Shown here: one piece after another, positions 22,687 through 33,889 of the stretch
How positions within the stretch are numbered: position 1 is the first letter of the stretch
Layout of the letters: the number at the start of each line of letters is the position of its first letter
From: Papaver somniferum
Lineage: Eukaryota; Streptophyta; Magnoliopsida; Ranunculales; Papaveraceae
Direction of reading: 5' to 3'
Length of the DNA: 64,000 nucleotides
Assembly: GCF_003573695.1 (NCBI RefSeq)
Contig: NC_039367.1
Coordinates: 162,394,542 to 162,458,541, forward strand
Notes under the pieces: model-generated
What the model saw: only the letters and a program-made list of their open reading frames with translations
What the model was told of the DNA's origin: nothing
The model's database searches: none
Translations under genes and position numbers: made by a program

Positions 22687-24366
22687 TTAATATTTCTCAT
22701 TTCGCTCAGACTCAGAATCGCTGACTTCTTCTTCTGAATCATCCTCTTCATCATTAACTTGGATATCATGGATGGGAACATTTTCAGGGATAACTGGGAA
22801 TCGGTACTTTGACAAAGGAATATCAAGGACATCTGTACCCATGTCAATGGTCATACTGCCAAGATCACCATACTCCTCTAGTTGATCAAACGTACCCGGT
22901 AGTTCTTCGTCGATCATCATGCCAATATAACCCATTTCTAATATAAACTTTCTGAATAAAATGCACCACTTACTTGCTCACAGGAAAATAGCTTAAGAGA
23001 GAAAGAAATACCAGCGTATTATCCAACAAATACACTTGAATTGTGTACCAAACACAGCTCTGATACCCGAACTGTCACACCTCCAAATGGCCCAGACAAA
23101 TTTACGCAAAAGTATAACCCGACAGCATAGTGTCTCAGTGAACACTACTTCACCCACCTGCACTTCATCCTTATAAGTTTTCTCGTATGCAAACAACCAA
23201 CTTTTCAGTTTACCAGCTGAAGTCTTTAACCTTCTTTCTCTTCACTTAAACTTCACAAATGCACCCCATAATGCATTCAATTCATGCCATACTTTACTAA
23301 CAGAAATCATCCAACCAAGAACACTTAGAACATGACACAATCATCTCATTTTATTGCATCAAAGGGAAGAAATACAAAACTTGCCCACTTAGGGTCTTAC
23401 AAAGACTTGTTCACCTTCAACCAAGCCTTAGCTTTATTAAAACTCTCCTATTTTGAGTCTCACACTCTCCTATGTAAGCCTGCCGAATTTTGCATGCCTT
23501 AGGACTATTTATACGTCATCTTAACTTTCCAAAATCGTGCACAACCGTTGCACATGCAAGGGACAGCCATATGTCCCATGGAGCAGTTGCATAACCGTCT
23601 ATAAAGTGCCACCTTGGCCAGTTCTTCTTCAAACTCGTGCCAATCATCCAACACATGTTACAAAGTAGTTAGCAACCATCTCCCATGATTATAAATTACT
23701 TTTATTACCGTACTTCTTTGTCTCGCGTATTTGGCATGCTTGTGAAGCTCATAACAAACTCCTAACCGTCACTTGAGTTGTAATGCACAACAGTTGCACT
23801 TTTACTTAAATTAGCCTTGATCCAATGCTCAGCCACCTTGGCCTTGCCAACTTCTTGCTCTAAGCTAATGCACGGACTGTCCTTGTGCTTAAATCATAAA
23901 GGCTAATTCCTTAAACTCATTTTATTTACTCTTGGTATCATATGCTTCACTTTTCCAACTTGCATGACAATAGTAATGCCACTCTTGCATTACCAATTTT
24001 TTTTCACTGTTCAAGCTCTGGCCCTGCCTTGAGATAATGTATAGACTAATTCTTAGGCTATTCTTCCTGCTTGCATCATCCTTGAGTTTGGGCCAACTCA
24101 ATTCCATGGACATGCCATAATGCTAACATCATATGTTGCATGTTGCATCTTGCCACTTTGTCTTTGTCTTGACTTTCTCTCAATGAAGGTTCATTGTGTC
24201 GGCCAACCAGCTTCCTTACTTAGACAAATTTATTTATAATGTAGCGCCACTCTTACGCTTAATTGGGGTTATGCCATTCTTTACACTTGACAGTCTATGC
24301 AGTATCGTGTAATCATTGTCGGTTATTGACTTGGCCTGCAACTCTGTAACGCACAATCATTGCGCG
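22687..24366 (-). mobile_element. head of an opposite-strand LTR retrotransposon (LTR, PBS, start of an ORF)
   Basis: Read on the minus strand: an LTR of about 1.3 kb ends in TGTGACA at 23073. GTATCAGAGCTGTG follows (complement of about 23054-23067), the initiator-Met PBS used by chromoviruses and Copia elements. After a short leader an ATG at 22935 opens an 82-codon acidic frame (NDEEDDSEEEVSDSESE) that runs into Tat element 1. The LTR has a TATAAATA box (complement near 23510) and AATAAAATGAG downstream. Everything after the first part of the ORF is missing. Confidence 0.65.
23073..24366 (-). repeat. LTR of the opposite-strand element
   Basis: The end at 23073 is well defined by the adjacent PBS. 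The high-coordinate end is placed near 24366, where chromovirus protease sequence on the plus strand begins, but the exact base is uncertain. No second copy lies in the window. Confidence 0.55.
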
Positions 24367-24379
24367 CCATTTGCATACC

Positions 24380-25365
24380 TATCATAGAATGATACGACCA
24401 CTGTTACTTTCTCAACCATCTTATTCACAGAGAAATAGTATTTTTAGGATTATATGCTCACTTGGAGGGAAAATAATTGATTTAATCATTGACAGTGGCA
24501 GCATGGAGAACTGCATTGCAGCTGATGTAATTAAGAATTTGGGTTTACCGGTAACACCACATCCTAATCCTTATTCTGTTGGATTGGTTAGTAGCTCTTC
24601 ATCTCAAGACATAACACATCAATGTCTTGTTAAATTTTCATTTATTGGATATGAGGATAAAGTTTTATACGATGTACGATATGAGGATAAAGTTTTATAC
24701 GATGTACCTGCAGCTTATTTACTTCTTGGAAGACCATGGCAGTGTGATTTAAGTGTTGTACATAATTGTTTTGAGAACACATATATCTTTTACAAAGATG
24801 GAAAGAAGAATATATTTTGTCCTTCTAAATCTACAGTAGTTTACAAAGAGCACAATGATGAAAAAACTAGTGCATTCGTAGATTCCATTGTCAATGCTTT
24901 ACATTCAAATACACTCAATGCTCATGATATTTTCAGACCGAAAGTCAAAATTCCTAAGCAGGTACACTTCGATTTAAAGCTTTATTCATTCATTACCTCC
25001 TTTAAGAGATCTTCAGCATCAAATTGATCTAATTCCTGGGTGTTCTTTACATAATATGGTCACTATCATTTGAGTCATACTGAGCATGAAATTCATCAAG
25101 AACAAGTTAATGAATTGTTACAAAAAGGACTCATCATGCTAAGTAAGAGTCCTTATTCAAGTCCATCCTTTTTGGTAAGCAAGAAGGATGGTTGTTGGAG
25201 AATGTGTATTTTACTATTCCATACAGATTTCCTATTCAAAGACTTGATGACATGATTGATATGTTGGTTGGTGCTAAAATATTCACTAAACTAAATCTCA
25301 GAAGTGGTTATCATCAAATACGTATCCGTTTAAGAGATGAATGGAAAACATCTTTTAAAGGAAAA
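24380..25365 (+). pseudogene. chromovirus protease-RT fragment
   Basis: A retropepsin segment (RNSIFRIICSLGGKIIDLI, IIDSGSMENC, LLLGRPWQCD) is followed by RT blocks [15 protein letters not shown], then [18 protein letters not shown] and [16 protein letters not shown], and a WKTSFK end. A TGA at 25025 and a frameshift near 25205 separate the parts. The sequence stops before the YxDD box, where F-box-cluster DNA resumes. The protease carries an in-frame 30-base duplication. It is a dead relic. Confidence 0.85.
24648..24707 (+). repeat. 30-bp tandem duplication in the protease
   Basis: Two identical 30-base units encode YEDKVLYDVR/P twice. The insertion keeps frame and lies between the catalytic Asp and the LLLGRPW motif. 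Confidence 0.9.
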
Positions 25366-25394
25366 CATGTTGGAAATTCAAGGACAATAGGAAC

Positions 25395-25800
25395 AACGGA
25401 GAAGATACAAGAATGTTAGCCGAAGTTTTCCATATAGGAGGAAGTCTTGACAATGTACATCCTGTTACATGCATGCAAAGGACAACATGTTCAAAATTCA
25501 AGTACAAAATATTTTTTCGGAAACAAGAATCTGAAGGCCGGAATGTTATCAGCCTAGCAGGACCTCAATTGGGAAGACAGCTAAACAAATAACACATAAA
25601 GTGTAAAATCTCTATTGTTGATAAAACCGTACTCTACCCACCTTTCTAGTTTCTACTGATGCACATATAAGGTTAAAAAGATTGAATAGAAGCTTTAAGA
25701 TAAATGAATTTAACTGAAAACTTCATAAAGGAGATTTCCTAACAATGTTCACCCTGTTACATGCATGCTAAGGACAAACCTATTGGAAATTCAAGTACAA
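25395..25800. repeat. F-box downstream segment, copies B and C
   Basis: 25555-25800 matches 14220-14480. A shorter copy at 25395-25510 shares GTTGGAAATTCAAG..., GATACAAGAATGTTA and TGTTACATGCATGC with its neighbour, a tandem duplication of the 3' flank. The segment lies immediately downstream of the intact F-box gene and may hold its 3' UTR and polyadenylation signals. Confidence 0.6.
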
Positions 25801-26930
25801 AATATTTTAAAAGGATTAATTTTAAACTTAATCTTCTTCTTCTTCTGCCCTACATAACTGTCAGAGTTGAGTGACACTAAACTTTCAAAATAATTCAATG
25901 CATTCTTGTAGAAGGCTATGTCAAGCATACTTTGTTCTCTGGTACTTGCATGTTTTGTGTCATACACTATTAATTTATAGGCTGCCAACAGTACTAGAAC
26001 CTCACCGTTCCTGAAAGAACACACAAGTCTTGTATACGGGACGTCACTTTGAATTCTATTATCGGCGATTTTGTAACTTTTAGTCCAGGATTCTCGAATT
26101 CCATACTCTTGCATCACCCAGACTTCGAATTGGACCTGGAAATTAACTACTAAAGCAAGGCATCTTTCCAATACTCCGATGGTGATGGAGCGATGCTTTT
26201 TCTCTAATAGCTCTTCTGGTTTTTCCAATTCTTCGAATTTCTCATCGCTGATCTCTAACGAGATTATTTTATCATGTGTCTGATTCAGCCAGTGGAAATT
26301 TCCATCAACAAGCACCCCAATAAAAAGCCTACTAGGAAACCCGTCAAGCACCCTTCGACTAATTTTCCATGAATTCGTTCCTAAATTATAGACGCCAACT
26401 AAAGAACTGTCATTAGTTCCATTAAATTTTACGACATATATTATCTTGTAATCATCATTCTTGCAATCATAACCAAACGCACAGACGCCTTGATTGTAGT
26501 CCTTCATATAACCTTTTAGCTGTAATTTGGGTATTTTTTTGTACTCTTTAGTGGCTGGGTTCCATAGACAATAACGTCTTCTTGTATGACACCAAAAGCA
26601 AACCAGACCATTACAAGACCCCACCCATTGAAAATCAAGGTATGAAAACCGACCCGAAGTTTTTAATGGGTATTCTATATCGACAGCAACATCGTCTAAT
26701 TTACCCAAAATAATGGAGGTGCATACATACATGGCCATTCTCGGTTCATACGTTTTTAACATAAGATTCGGGTTGTTCTCATGTGTAGTAAGATAAAGAT
26801 GCAATTTAACAAAACTAGGATTAGAAATCAATTCAAACCAAGTCTTGCAGACGCACTTACATGTAAGTAATGATTTCACTGGTAGCCTTAAGAAAATATC
26901 GAGGCAGACATCTTCAGGAATTCTTGACAT
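25791..26930 (-). CDS. intact F-box protein with F-box-associated (FBA) domain
   Basis: A single-exon frame of 379 codons, the only complete member of the local cluster. Residues 1-45 are the F-box (MSRIPEDVCLDIFLRLPVKS, CKCVCKTWFELISNPSF). The FBA domain follows: VGSCNGLVCFW (103-113), LWNPATKEYKKIPK (122-135), FGYDCKNDDYKII (152-164), YNLGTNSWK (181-189), GVLVDGNFHWLNQ (205-217), FEVWVMQEYGIRESWTK (268-284) and NYFESLVSLNS (346-356). The tail is basic (GQKKKKIKFK). By family, the F-box docks on SKP1 of an SCF E3 ligase and the FBA domain selects a substrate for ubiquitination; the substrate cannot be told from sequence. A stop lies in frame shortly upstream, which supports the ATG. The length is normal for the family. 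Confidence 0.92.
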   Translation of the reverse strand: MSRIPEDVCLDIFLRLPVKSLLTCKCVCKTWFELISNPSFVKLHLYLTTHENNPNLMLKTYEPRMAMYVCTSIILGKLDDVAVDIEYPLKTSGRFSYLDFQWVGSCNGLVCFWCHTRRRYCLWNPATKEYKKIPKLQLKGYMKDYNQGVCAFGYDCKNDDYKIIYVVKFNGTNDSSLVGVYNLGTNSWKISRRVLDGFPSRLFIGVLVDGNFHWLNQTHDKIISLEISDEKFEELEKPEELLEKKHRSITIGVLERCLALVVNFQVQFEVWVMQEYGIRESWTKSYKIADNRIQSDVPYTRLVCSFRNGEVLVLLAAYKLIVYDTKHASTREQSMLDIAFYKNALNYFESLVSLNSDSYVGQKKKKIKFKINPFKIFCT

Positions 26931-27256
26931 GGTGATAGGTGGATCCTAAAATTAAAACAAAAAAAAAGAAAAAATCTTATGTTTAAAATAAATATAAGAC
27001 CTCGATTATAACTCTAAGCATTCAAACACTGACACGGAGACCCCATCTTAACAAACTATCCCACTATAAGCAATTCTAAAACATCCAACGTAGGGAATCC
27101 TAGTTCTAGCAAAATACAGATAAGTGAGCAATCCTAACAAAAGAATGATTTTACATTCTTGGTACTGTCTACACATGGAAACATTTGAAACCATGCCAAA
27201 GAAAACTATCTTCAACCGATAGAGTGAACGATAAGAATACTTTTCCTTCTTCTTAA
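26931..27256. other. intergenic flank between two F-box genes
   Basis: This holds the upstream region of the intact F-box gene: an A-rich stretch at 26947-26975 and no obvious TATA at a canonical distance. It also holds a block near 27100-27140 that is shared with 16795-16840. No gene is seen. Confidence 0.4.
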
Positions 27257-29913
27257 TTCCCATTCACATAAGTACCAGAGTTCAGTGAAACTAAACTTTC
27301 AAAATAATTCACATCGTTTGAGGTCCTCCCCTTGTACTGTATACTTCTCTAACACTTCCAATTTTGGGGTCATATAAAAATATACTGAAATCATTCGAAA
27401 ATAAAATCTCATCATTCTTGAAACACCACATATAGGTCAGAAAAAAGCGATACGTGACTTTTCCATGGGAATAGTTATAACGTTTAGTCCAAGATTCCGG
27501 AACACCATATTCTTGCATAACCCAAACTTAAAAGCCAAAACTAGTGATAGCAAGTACACAAAGACAACCTTCCAACATGCCCAACACTCCAACCGCCCCT
27601 AAGTTAGTCACTGAAATTTCTTTTGGAAGTTGCAGTTCTTTGAATTTCACATTGTTGATATCCAAAGAGATTAGTACTCTGGAACCGGAATATTGCTATT
27701 CCATGAATTTGATCTTAACGTATAAATATCCACTAACCAGTTACTTTCCTTAGGATCGTTTACCACATGTATTATCACTACAACAAACAGATGCATTTGT
27801 GACATTCTATTTGCAATATTACAAAAAGCGTCAGAAAAAATATTTATTTACGACATATTGTGCGCCGCAAATGTATTGTGTCAGTTAAGCCCCAAAACAG
27901 TAGGACCATATGAATTTTTGACACCTATGTTGGCTTGGTAAATAAAATATAAATTAAATAAGTTTTTTAAAATAAATAATTGATTTTCTTAAATGTGTAA
28001 AAAAGATTTCTCAAAAAATATTAAGTTTAAATTATTTTCAGATTATGATAAATATTACACGTTAACTTTCTTTCCATACAAATCTCGATTTTGATTGGTC
28101 AATAGATTTCCTTCCAAAATAAAAAGGATTTTTGGTCAAAAATTAGTGGCCACGTGCAAATCAAAAAGTTACCAAACAACCATGTCAATAGATAACCACC
28201 CAACTGGGTCAATAGATAACGACTCACTTTCGTTTCATGTAGAGTAACCTAAAATATTAATTATCTATCTCCATCATCTCTTTTCTATTCTTCTAAACAT
28301 GCGGCAGCCACCACCATCAAATCTTCTTCTAGTATACAGATTCACATAAGCAGAGTAAATTCCTTTCCGCTTTTCTATTTACTTTTTTGTTTGATTTTAT
28401 ATATATTATGCGGCGATATCATCAGTGCGACAGGAAAAAATTTCCATGAACAAAACTATATATCTAACAAGGTAAGTGACTATCTAATCGCACAAACTTT
28501 AAATTTTTGATGATGTTTTTTTTTTTCTTTTTCTTTTTCTTTTAGACATATCTCTGTTGCAGCGTTGCTTGAGATTATTTAGATTTTGAGATTTTTTTTC
28601 TTTTTTTTTTTGTTGGTGTAATCAAGAAAGAAAGATAAGAATACTCTCACGACTAAGAAATTGAATACATGACCGACTTTCAAATTGGTATTCATTTTCT
28701 GTTACTTTAGATCTATCAAAATAATTTTTGATTTATATACATGGCCATTTGTATTTTTATTTTACCAGGTTAACAAGATAATTATTCCTTCAAGAGATGA
28801 AAGAATATCTCCGAGTCTAATTGCAAGATCCAAAGTCATCTTCAACTCCATGAACAGATTCCAGATCGAGATCAACTTGGAAATAAAATTTGATTGTACT
28901 TTGAGAGAAATCGGTTTAGATCGAAAACGTAAAAAATTTAGTTAAGAACATGGATGTGTAGAAGGTTGTTTTCATTTAGCTGTTTTTTTTTTTTTTTGAT
29001 CGAAGGCCATTGTAATTTTTGTTTAATAAAATGCGTACGGTTATTTTGCACAGTGTCTGGTCATTATTCTCCAAATTTATTTATTTTTGACGCTAAATTA
29101 TCGTAAATAATAATGGCATTTCCAAAAATGCAATCTATATATATATATATAAAGAAAAACGTCGTATATGATTTTTGTTAATAATTTATAAAATAAAAAT
29201 ATATAATATAATAATAAAATAGAAAATAGCTTACGTGGCACATAAATTATTTGTGATGAACAACAAATGTAATTGTGATATAAAATTATGCTACAAAAGC
29301 TCCTCAGTATAAGTGACGCTTTTAGCGTCGCTCAGAATATTTGGAACACCTCTTTTTGTAAGGCATTGACCGACAGATAAAAAACGTCACTAAAATATAT
29401 TTGTGACACAAAACCATGTTTTGTTGTAGTGATCTTGTAATCATCGGTCTTGCAATCATAACCAAAAACACAAAATTTTATATAGTATTTATTTGGTGAT
29501 TCAGGTAGTTTCTTGTACTCTTTGGTGGCTAGGTTCCAAAGAGAAAATATTCCACCACCGACAATGTAAACCACACCATTACAAGAACCAAACAACATAG
29601 TAACATAGTTTGAAGTCTTGAATGGGTAATCTATTATATCAATAAACGCATCATTATCAACTTTATATTCTGCTGATGCTAATGAACTGTAACTTACGGA
29701 GTTAACAAACCAATCGTTCGTATCACCTTTTGTCGTGTCATTTACAAAGATGAGTTTGGAGTCCTTCTTTTGGATAGTAATGTGAAATTTAACAAAATAA
29801 GGATCAGAAATAATCGAAAACCAAGCCTTACAAACACACTTACATACAGGTAATGATTTCACCGGTAACCTTGAAAGGATTTCAAGATATACATCCTCTG
29901 GAACACTTGACAT
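27257..29913 (-). pseudogene. F-box/FBA gene split by a CACTA element
   Basis: The N-terminal part (29432-29913) reads MSSVPEDVYLEILSRLPVKS, CKCVCKAWFSIISDP, FGSCNGVVYIVGG, LWNLATKEYKKLPE and FGYDCKTDDYKI. The frame is then interrupted at 29431 by the transposon. The rest resumes at 27775 (HVVNDPKESNWLVDIYTLRS, then KELQLPKEIS, WVMQEYGVPESWTKRYN). This second part has its own lesions: a deletion after NSWN, a TAA just before VWVMQEYG near 27528, and a late frameshift before NYFESLVSLNSG. The gene was therefore probably dead before or soon after insertion. Confidence 0.9.
27776..29431. mobile_element. non-autonomous CACTA element inside an F-box gene
   Basis: The left end CACTACAACAAAC and the right end TTTTGTTGTAGTG are near-perfect inverted repeats. 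Subterminal regions carry repeated GCGTC and TGTGAC motifs in both orientations. The intact paralogue reads TATTATCTTGTAATC across the site, so the duplicated target is AT or ATC. The 1656-base interior has no transposase. It holds T-rich tracts and an 86-codon plus-strand frame (28685-28945) preceded by intron-like T-rich acceptors, possibly a captured gene piece. Confidence 0.9.
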
Positions 29914-30094
29914 TGTTCTTGTCTAGGGTTTTCTCTGTTTTGAGTTTATTGAGATAATGCCACAAGCATGAATAACATAGGGTTTTACTTGGATAGTACT
30001 CCGAGGATCGAAGTACACGGGCCTGGTTGAGATGCCTGGGAAGGCCGGGCGGTTAAAGGAGAAATCAGAGAAAGTGATGGGACACCAACACCAA

Positions 30095-31072
30095 TGTATG
30101 TACACATTTCATCGTCCACCACGTGTACAGGAAGAGACACGTGGAAAGCATGCAAAGCGAGACATCAAAACATGATAACAAGCAGTCATAACCTAGGGGA
30201 TCATCTCATCTGAAAATGTCACCGGTCATCAGATCTGACGGTCAAGGACTGAGGAGCACCGAGGTATGATGGCAAAAAGGAGCACCAGATAATACCCCTC
30301 TGGTTTTAGTACATCCTATCCCGAGGAAGATCCAAGATCAACGGATGAGAGAGATTTTGACTGACACGGATGTGACCAGACTAAGAGACACTTGTCTGAC
30401 ACGAGCGGACGTCCAACTTCCCGCATTAAATACCAAGAGATATACACGCGTCAATCAGATCGTGGAACAAGCGAGGATAGCTCTTCGTATTCAATCTTAG
30501 ACCGCATGATAGAGAGAAGACCTCTGCGTGATGGACACAAAGCACAAGAAGATAAGGTTGCAACGGCTTCTCAGAAGTAGGACCCACGTTTCAACCCTAT
30601 AAATACCCCTCTCCACTAAGAGAAAATGGGTCGACCAATCCACAATCCTTAGAGGAGAACATAAGAGAGAGAAATAGGAAGAGTAAGTAAATCCCTGCTT
30701 CCGCAGAATAATGTATATTCAAAAGTCATTCGACTATCTTTGTAAACATTTAATACATAGTGAAACACCAACCCCCGTGGATGTAGGCCTTAATGCCGAA
30801 CCACGTAAATCTCCATCTTATTTATATTTCAGCACTTTTATATTCATCGTATATCCCTTATGATTCGTATTTATGTTCGTGTTTGTATTCTTACTCCTTA
30901 TATGATCAATTCCTGGTATTACTCGACTAGGCAGTGATGAGCCCGAAAGCTTTGAGTCGATGAATCGATAGTATCATCCATTCTATGTACGTGTCATTTA
31001 ATTCAAGAGTTTTTTGTATGTGCGAACATTGTTTGTGAACACGTGGATTCCCTCGTGATTTATGTGTTCACA
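30095..31072 (+). repeat. 5' LTR of Tat element 2
   Basis: The TATA box CCCTATAAATACCCC lies near 30596. The segment GTGTTCACA closes the LTR. The 63-codon frame inside it (30392-30580) has no domain and is not a gene. Confidence 0.95.
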
Positions 31073-31646
31073 ATCTGGCGCTAGAAACAGGGACTTTGTC
31101 CCGGTAAAAGATTTATCTTATCCTGTGATTTCACCTTAAACGCGCACTATGGCTTTGCTTTATTATTTTTAGCAGCACTTATCTATTTTTATTGGCCAAT
31201 TAATACTAAGGTTTCAGCGTGCTTTCAAAACCTTTTTTATTCTGAATTTACTATCTTTATTTTCAAGGACACCATTTCAAAACAGACAAATCCACGGCTA
31301 TCTATCACAGATATGCACATTCGGTGTATTTTAAACTGGTTAAAAGACTTAATAATCAGCTTCACGGGTATTCACTATGGATCTGCATTTTCAATAGATT
31401 TCCTATTTTTATCTTCACTACGGATATAGATCCATGATCGTTTATTAAAGGATCTGTACTTCGAAAACAAGACCGTTGAATTTTTTATTTTTTTTCTTTT
31501 ATTAAGGCCCTCGGGAAACTCTCTTCTTTCTTAAGGTAAACATTTTTTATTCCATACATTTTACGAACACGAATAACACTAACCTGATCCACGCGGATAT
31601 CTATGGTTCTCTTTGTTTGAAATTCCCCCATGCATAAGGACCCAAG

Positions 31647-33195
31647 ATGGAAAAGACACAAGAGGCAGGAAAAACCAAAGCCTCATCAAAGGAAAAACCG
31701 AGGACTACCCCGGTCATGACCCTAAGTAAGAAGAAAGGAGAAAAATCTAAGACAACTAATCAGAGGAAGAATACTGCGGAAATCACCTCACCTATGAACA
31801 CTAACTCCAATGCAGCCGCGGCTCTCAAAGCAGCAGCAGCAAAGAGCAGTGCGGCTGCAGCGCCCTCAAGGCTGCAGAAGCTAACAAAACTTTGGATACG
31901 AACCAAGTCCATCAACAAAGAGAAGGGGTGGAAGAATCTATGACACATCAGCCCGAACACCCGCAAGCCTTCGGAATGCCGTCAACGAACGGTCAGAATC
32001 AAACTATACCAGCGGTTCTAACACCGCGAGTGGATACTCAACCGACGGGACCAAACTTGGAGATACCAACAATCGAAGTTGATCCTCTAACACCCTTAAT
32101 AAATACATTAGATGAAGGGGGCACCATGGCCGTAGGGGTACAAGCAGGAACTCCCAATCAGGGGTCTAACCAGTCTCGTCGACTGATGGCTGAGCTCGAA
32201 GAATTTAAGAAGAGCCAGCAGGTCTACGCAGATGCCGTAGCTCTGCTGGCCAGAGAAAATCAAGACTTAAAAGACCGGATCGCCCAAAGCACGAAGACCA
32301 GCCAACAACTTGATGAAGCAAATTCTAAGGCACCAGAACCTAATCGAGACCGAAGAATAATCCTAACAAACGCCGCTAGGGGAAGCAGTGCATCTGATCC
32401 GGATTATGCCGCCGAAGACTCAGATTATTACGACAGTGAGGATCGAAGAAGAAAACGCGCAACTGAGTATGGGAACGTGGGACATCACCGCGAAATGGAA
32501 GAGATGCGTGATGAGATGATGGCTGAGATCAGGAAGCTAAAAACCAGACAAGGCGGAGGAAGGTTAGAAGAGGTGATGAGAGAGGCTAACTCCACTCCCC
32601 TAACTCATCGCCTGGCGAACACCCCCATTCCGCTGAAGTGCCCTGTCCTAACTTTCGAATGCTATGACGGGTTTAGTGATCCCTCGGCACATATCCGGTA
32701 TTATAACCATATCTTAGCCCGATGGACTCAAACGACGCTGTCCTCTGTAGGTATTTCCCATCAAGTATAAAGGGGTCGGCTTTGTCTTAGCCCGAAGATC
32801 AGGTTTATACGAAGCTCAATGCTAGCTACGCTCGGATCTTGCGAGAGATCAAGGTACGGGAAAATTTGGAGCGGTCGTGGTCTAAGGGAAAACATCCCCC
32901 AAGGACCGAGAAGTCAAAAGATTACTGCGAGTATCATTGCTTCAATGGTCACCAGACCGAGAAATGCAAAAACCTCAAAATAATCCAAAAATTGATTGAT
33001 GCTGGCGAACTCAAGCAATACATACAAAAACAAGTCACCGAGGATAGATCCAAAACGAAGCAAGCAAGTCCAACTACCAAAGAGAAACCGCACAATCAAC
33101 ACCATTTCATGTTTCGAAGCCGTAGGACCCTCACTTACAGCGCAGGTAGGAAAGAGGCTAAGAAAGCAATTCTAAGATTACTGCGAGTTATATAA
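31647..33195 (+). pseudogene. gag: Tat element 2 gag, frameshifted and missing the gag core
   Basis: The frame opens at ATG 31647 with a K/S-rich then alanine-rich segment (AAALKAAAAKSSAAAA). It shifts near 31855 into the frame that runs to 32770, which holds the acidic DSDYYDSEDRRRKR region and the start of the capsid domain (LKCPVLTFECYDGFSDPSAH). A stop and a large deletion follow: the capsid core with its WF signature, present in Tat element 1, is absent. The frame resumes at about 32800 and contains CEYHCFNGHQTEKC, the knuckle-like motif. Without the core the copy cannot build particles itself. Confidence 0.85.
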
Positions 33196-33211
33196 GATTG
33201 ATGGCGTAGAG

Positions 33212-33723
33212 GTGGACGAGCAAGAAGAGTGGATGGACGCACCTATCATCTTCGATACTGAATATATAGAAGAAGATATTGAAGAACATAACGATCCCTT
33301 GGTCCTCACACTACCGGTGGCCGGATGTAACCTCAAAAAGATCCTCATCGACGGGGAATCTCAATTAACGTTCTATTCTACGACACCTTCAAACGGATGA
33401 AGCTCAATGATGAGCAACTGATGTCCTCTTATTACATCATCTAGGGGTTCAACGGAGCACCCACAAAGCCATTGGGAGACATCGTGTTACAGGTGGATGC
33501 CGGTCCCATGAAGGTAGAAACATGGTTCAGCGTGGTAGACGCCCCATCCCCCTATAACGCCATTATTGGCCAAAAATGGGTACACAAACTCAAGGGAGTG
33601 GCAGCAACTTACTACCAATATCTCAGGTTCCCTACACCCGAGGGATTAATGGAAATCAAGGGAGATCGAGTCTCTGTAAAGGAGTGCCAGGCCACTCAGG
33701 ATCGTATTAACAACGAACACTAA
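33212..33723 (+). pseudogene. Tat element 2 protease, broken active site
   Basis: LPVAGCNLKKILIDGESQ sits where Tat element 1 has ILIDTGSS, so the catalytic D-T/G-G-S motif is damaged. The frame then shifts near 33375 and a TAG follows at 33443. Downstream GDIVLQVDAGPMKVE and DAPSPYNAIIGQKWVH are normal for the family. Confidence 0.8.
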
Positions 33724-33889
33724 GAGCAGCGAAAAACCCGAAGGGACAAAAACAAAGAAGCTGCGAAAGAAAAGGCCATAGACCTGTTCCTCAAGGAAAC
33801 CGCTGGGAAGAGCTTGAAAAATAATGATAATGTTCTTAGCATAGAGGCAAGTACTTCAGCAGCCAGCGAAGAACAAGAACATACCAAAT

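Noticed and set aside
30392..30580. 62-codon frame in the 5' LTR and its counterpart at 42926-43147
   Set aside because: Located in U3, poorly conserved between the two LTRs and without a domain.
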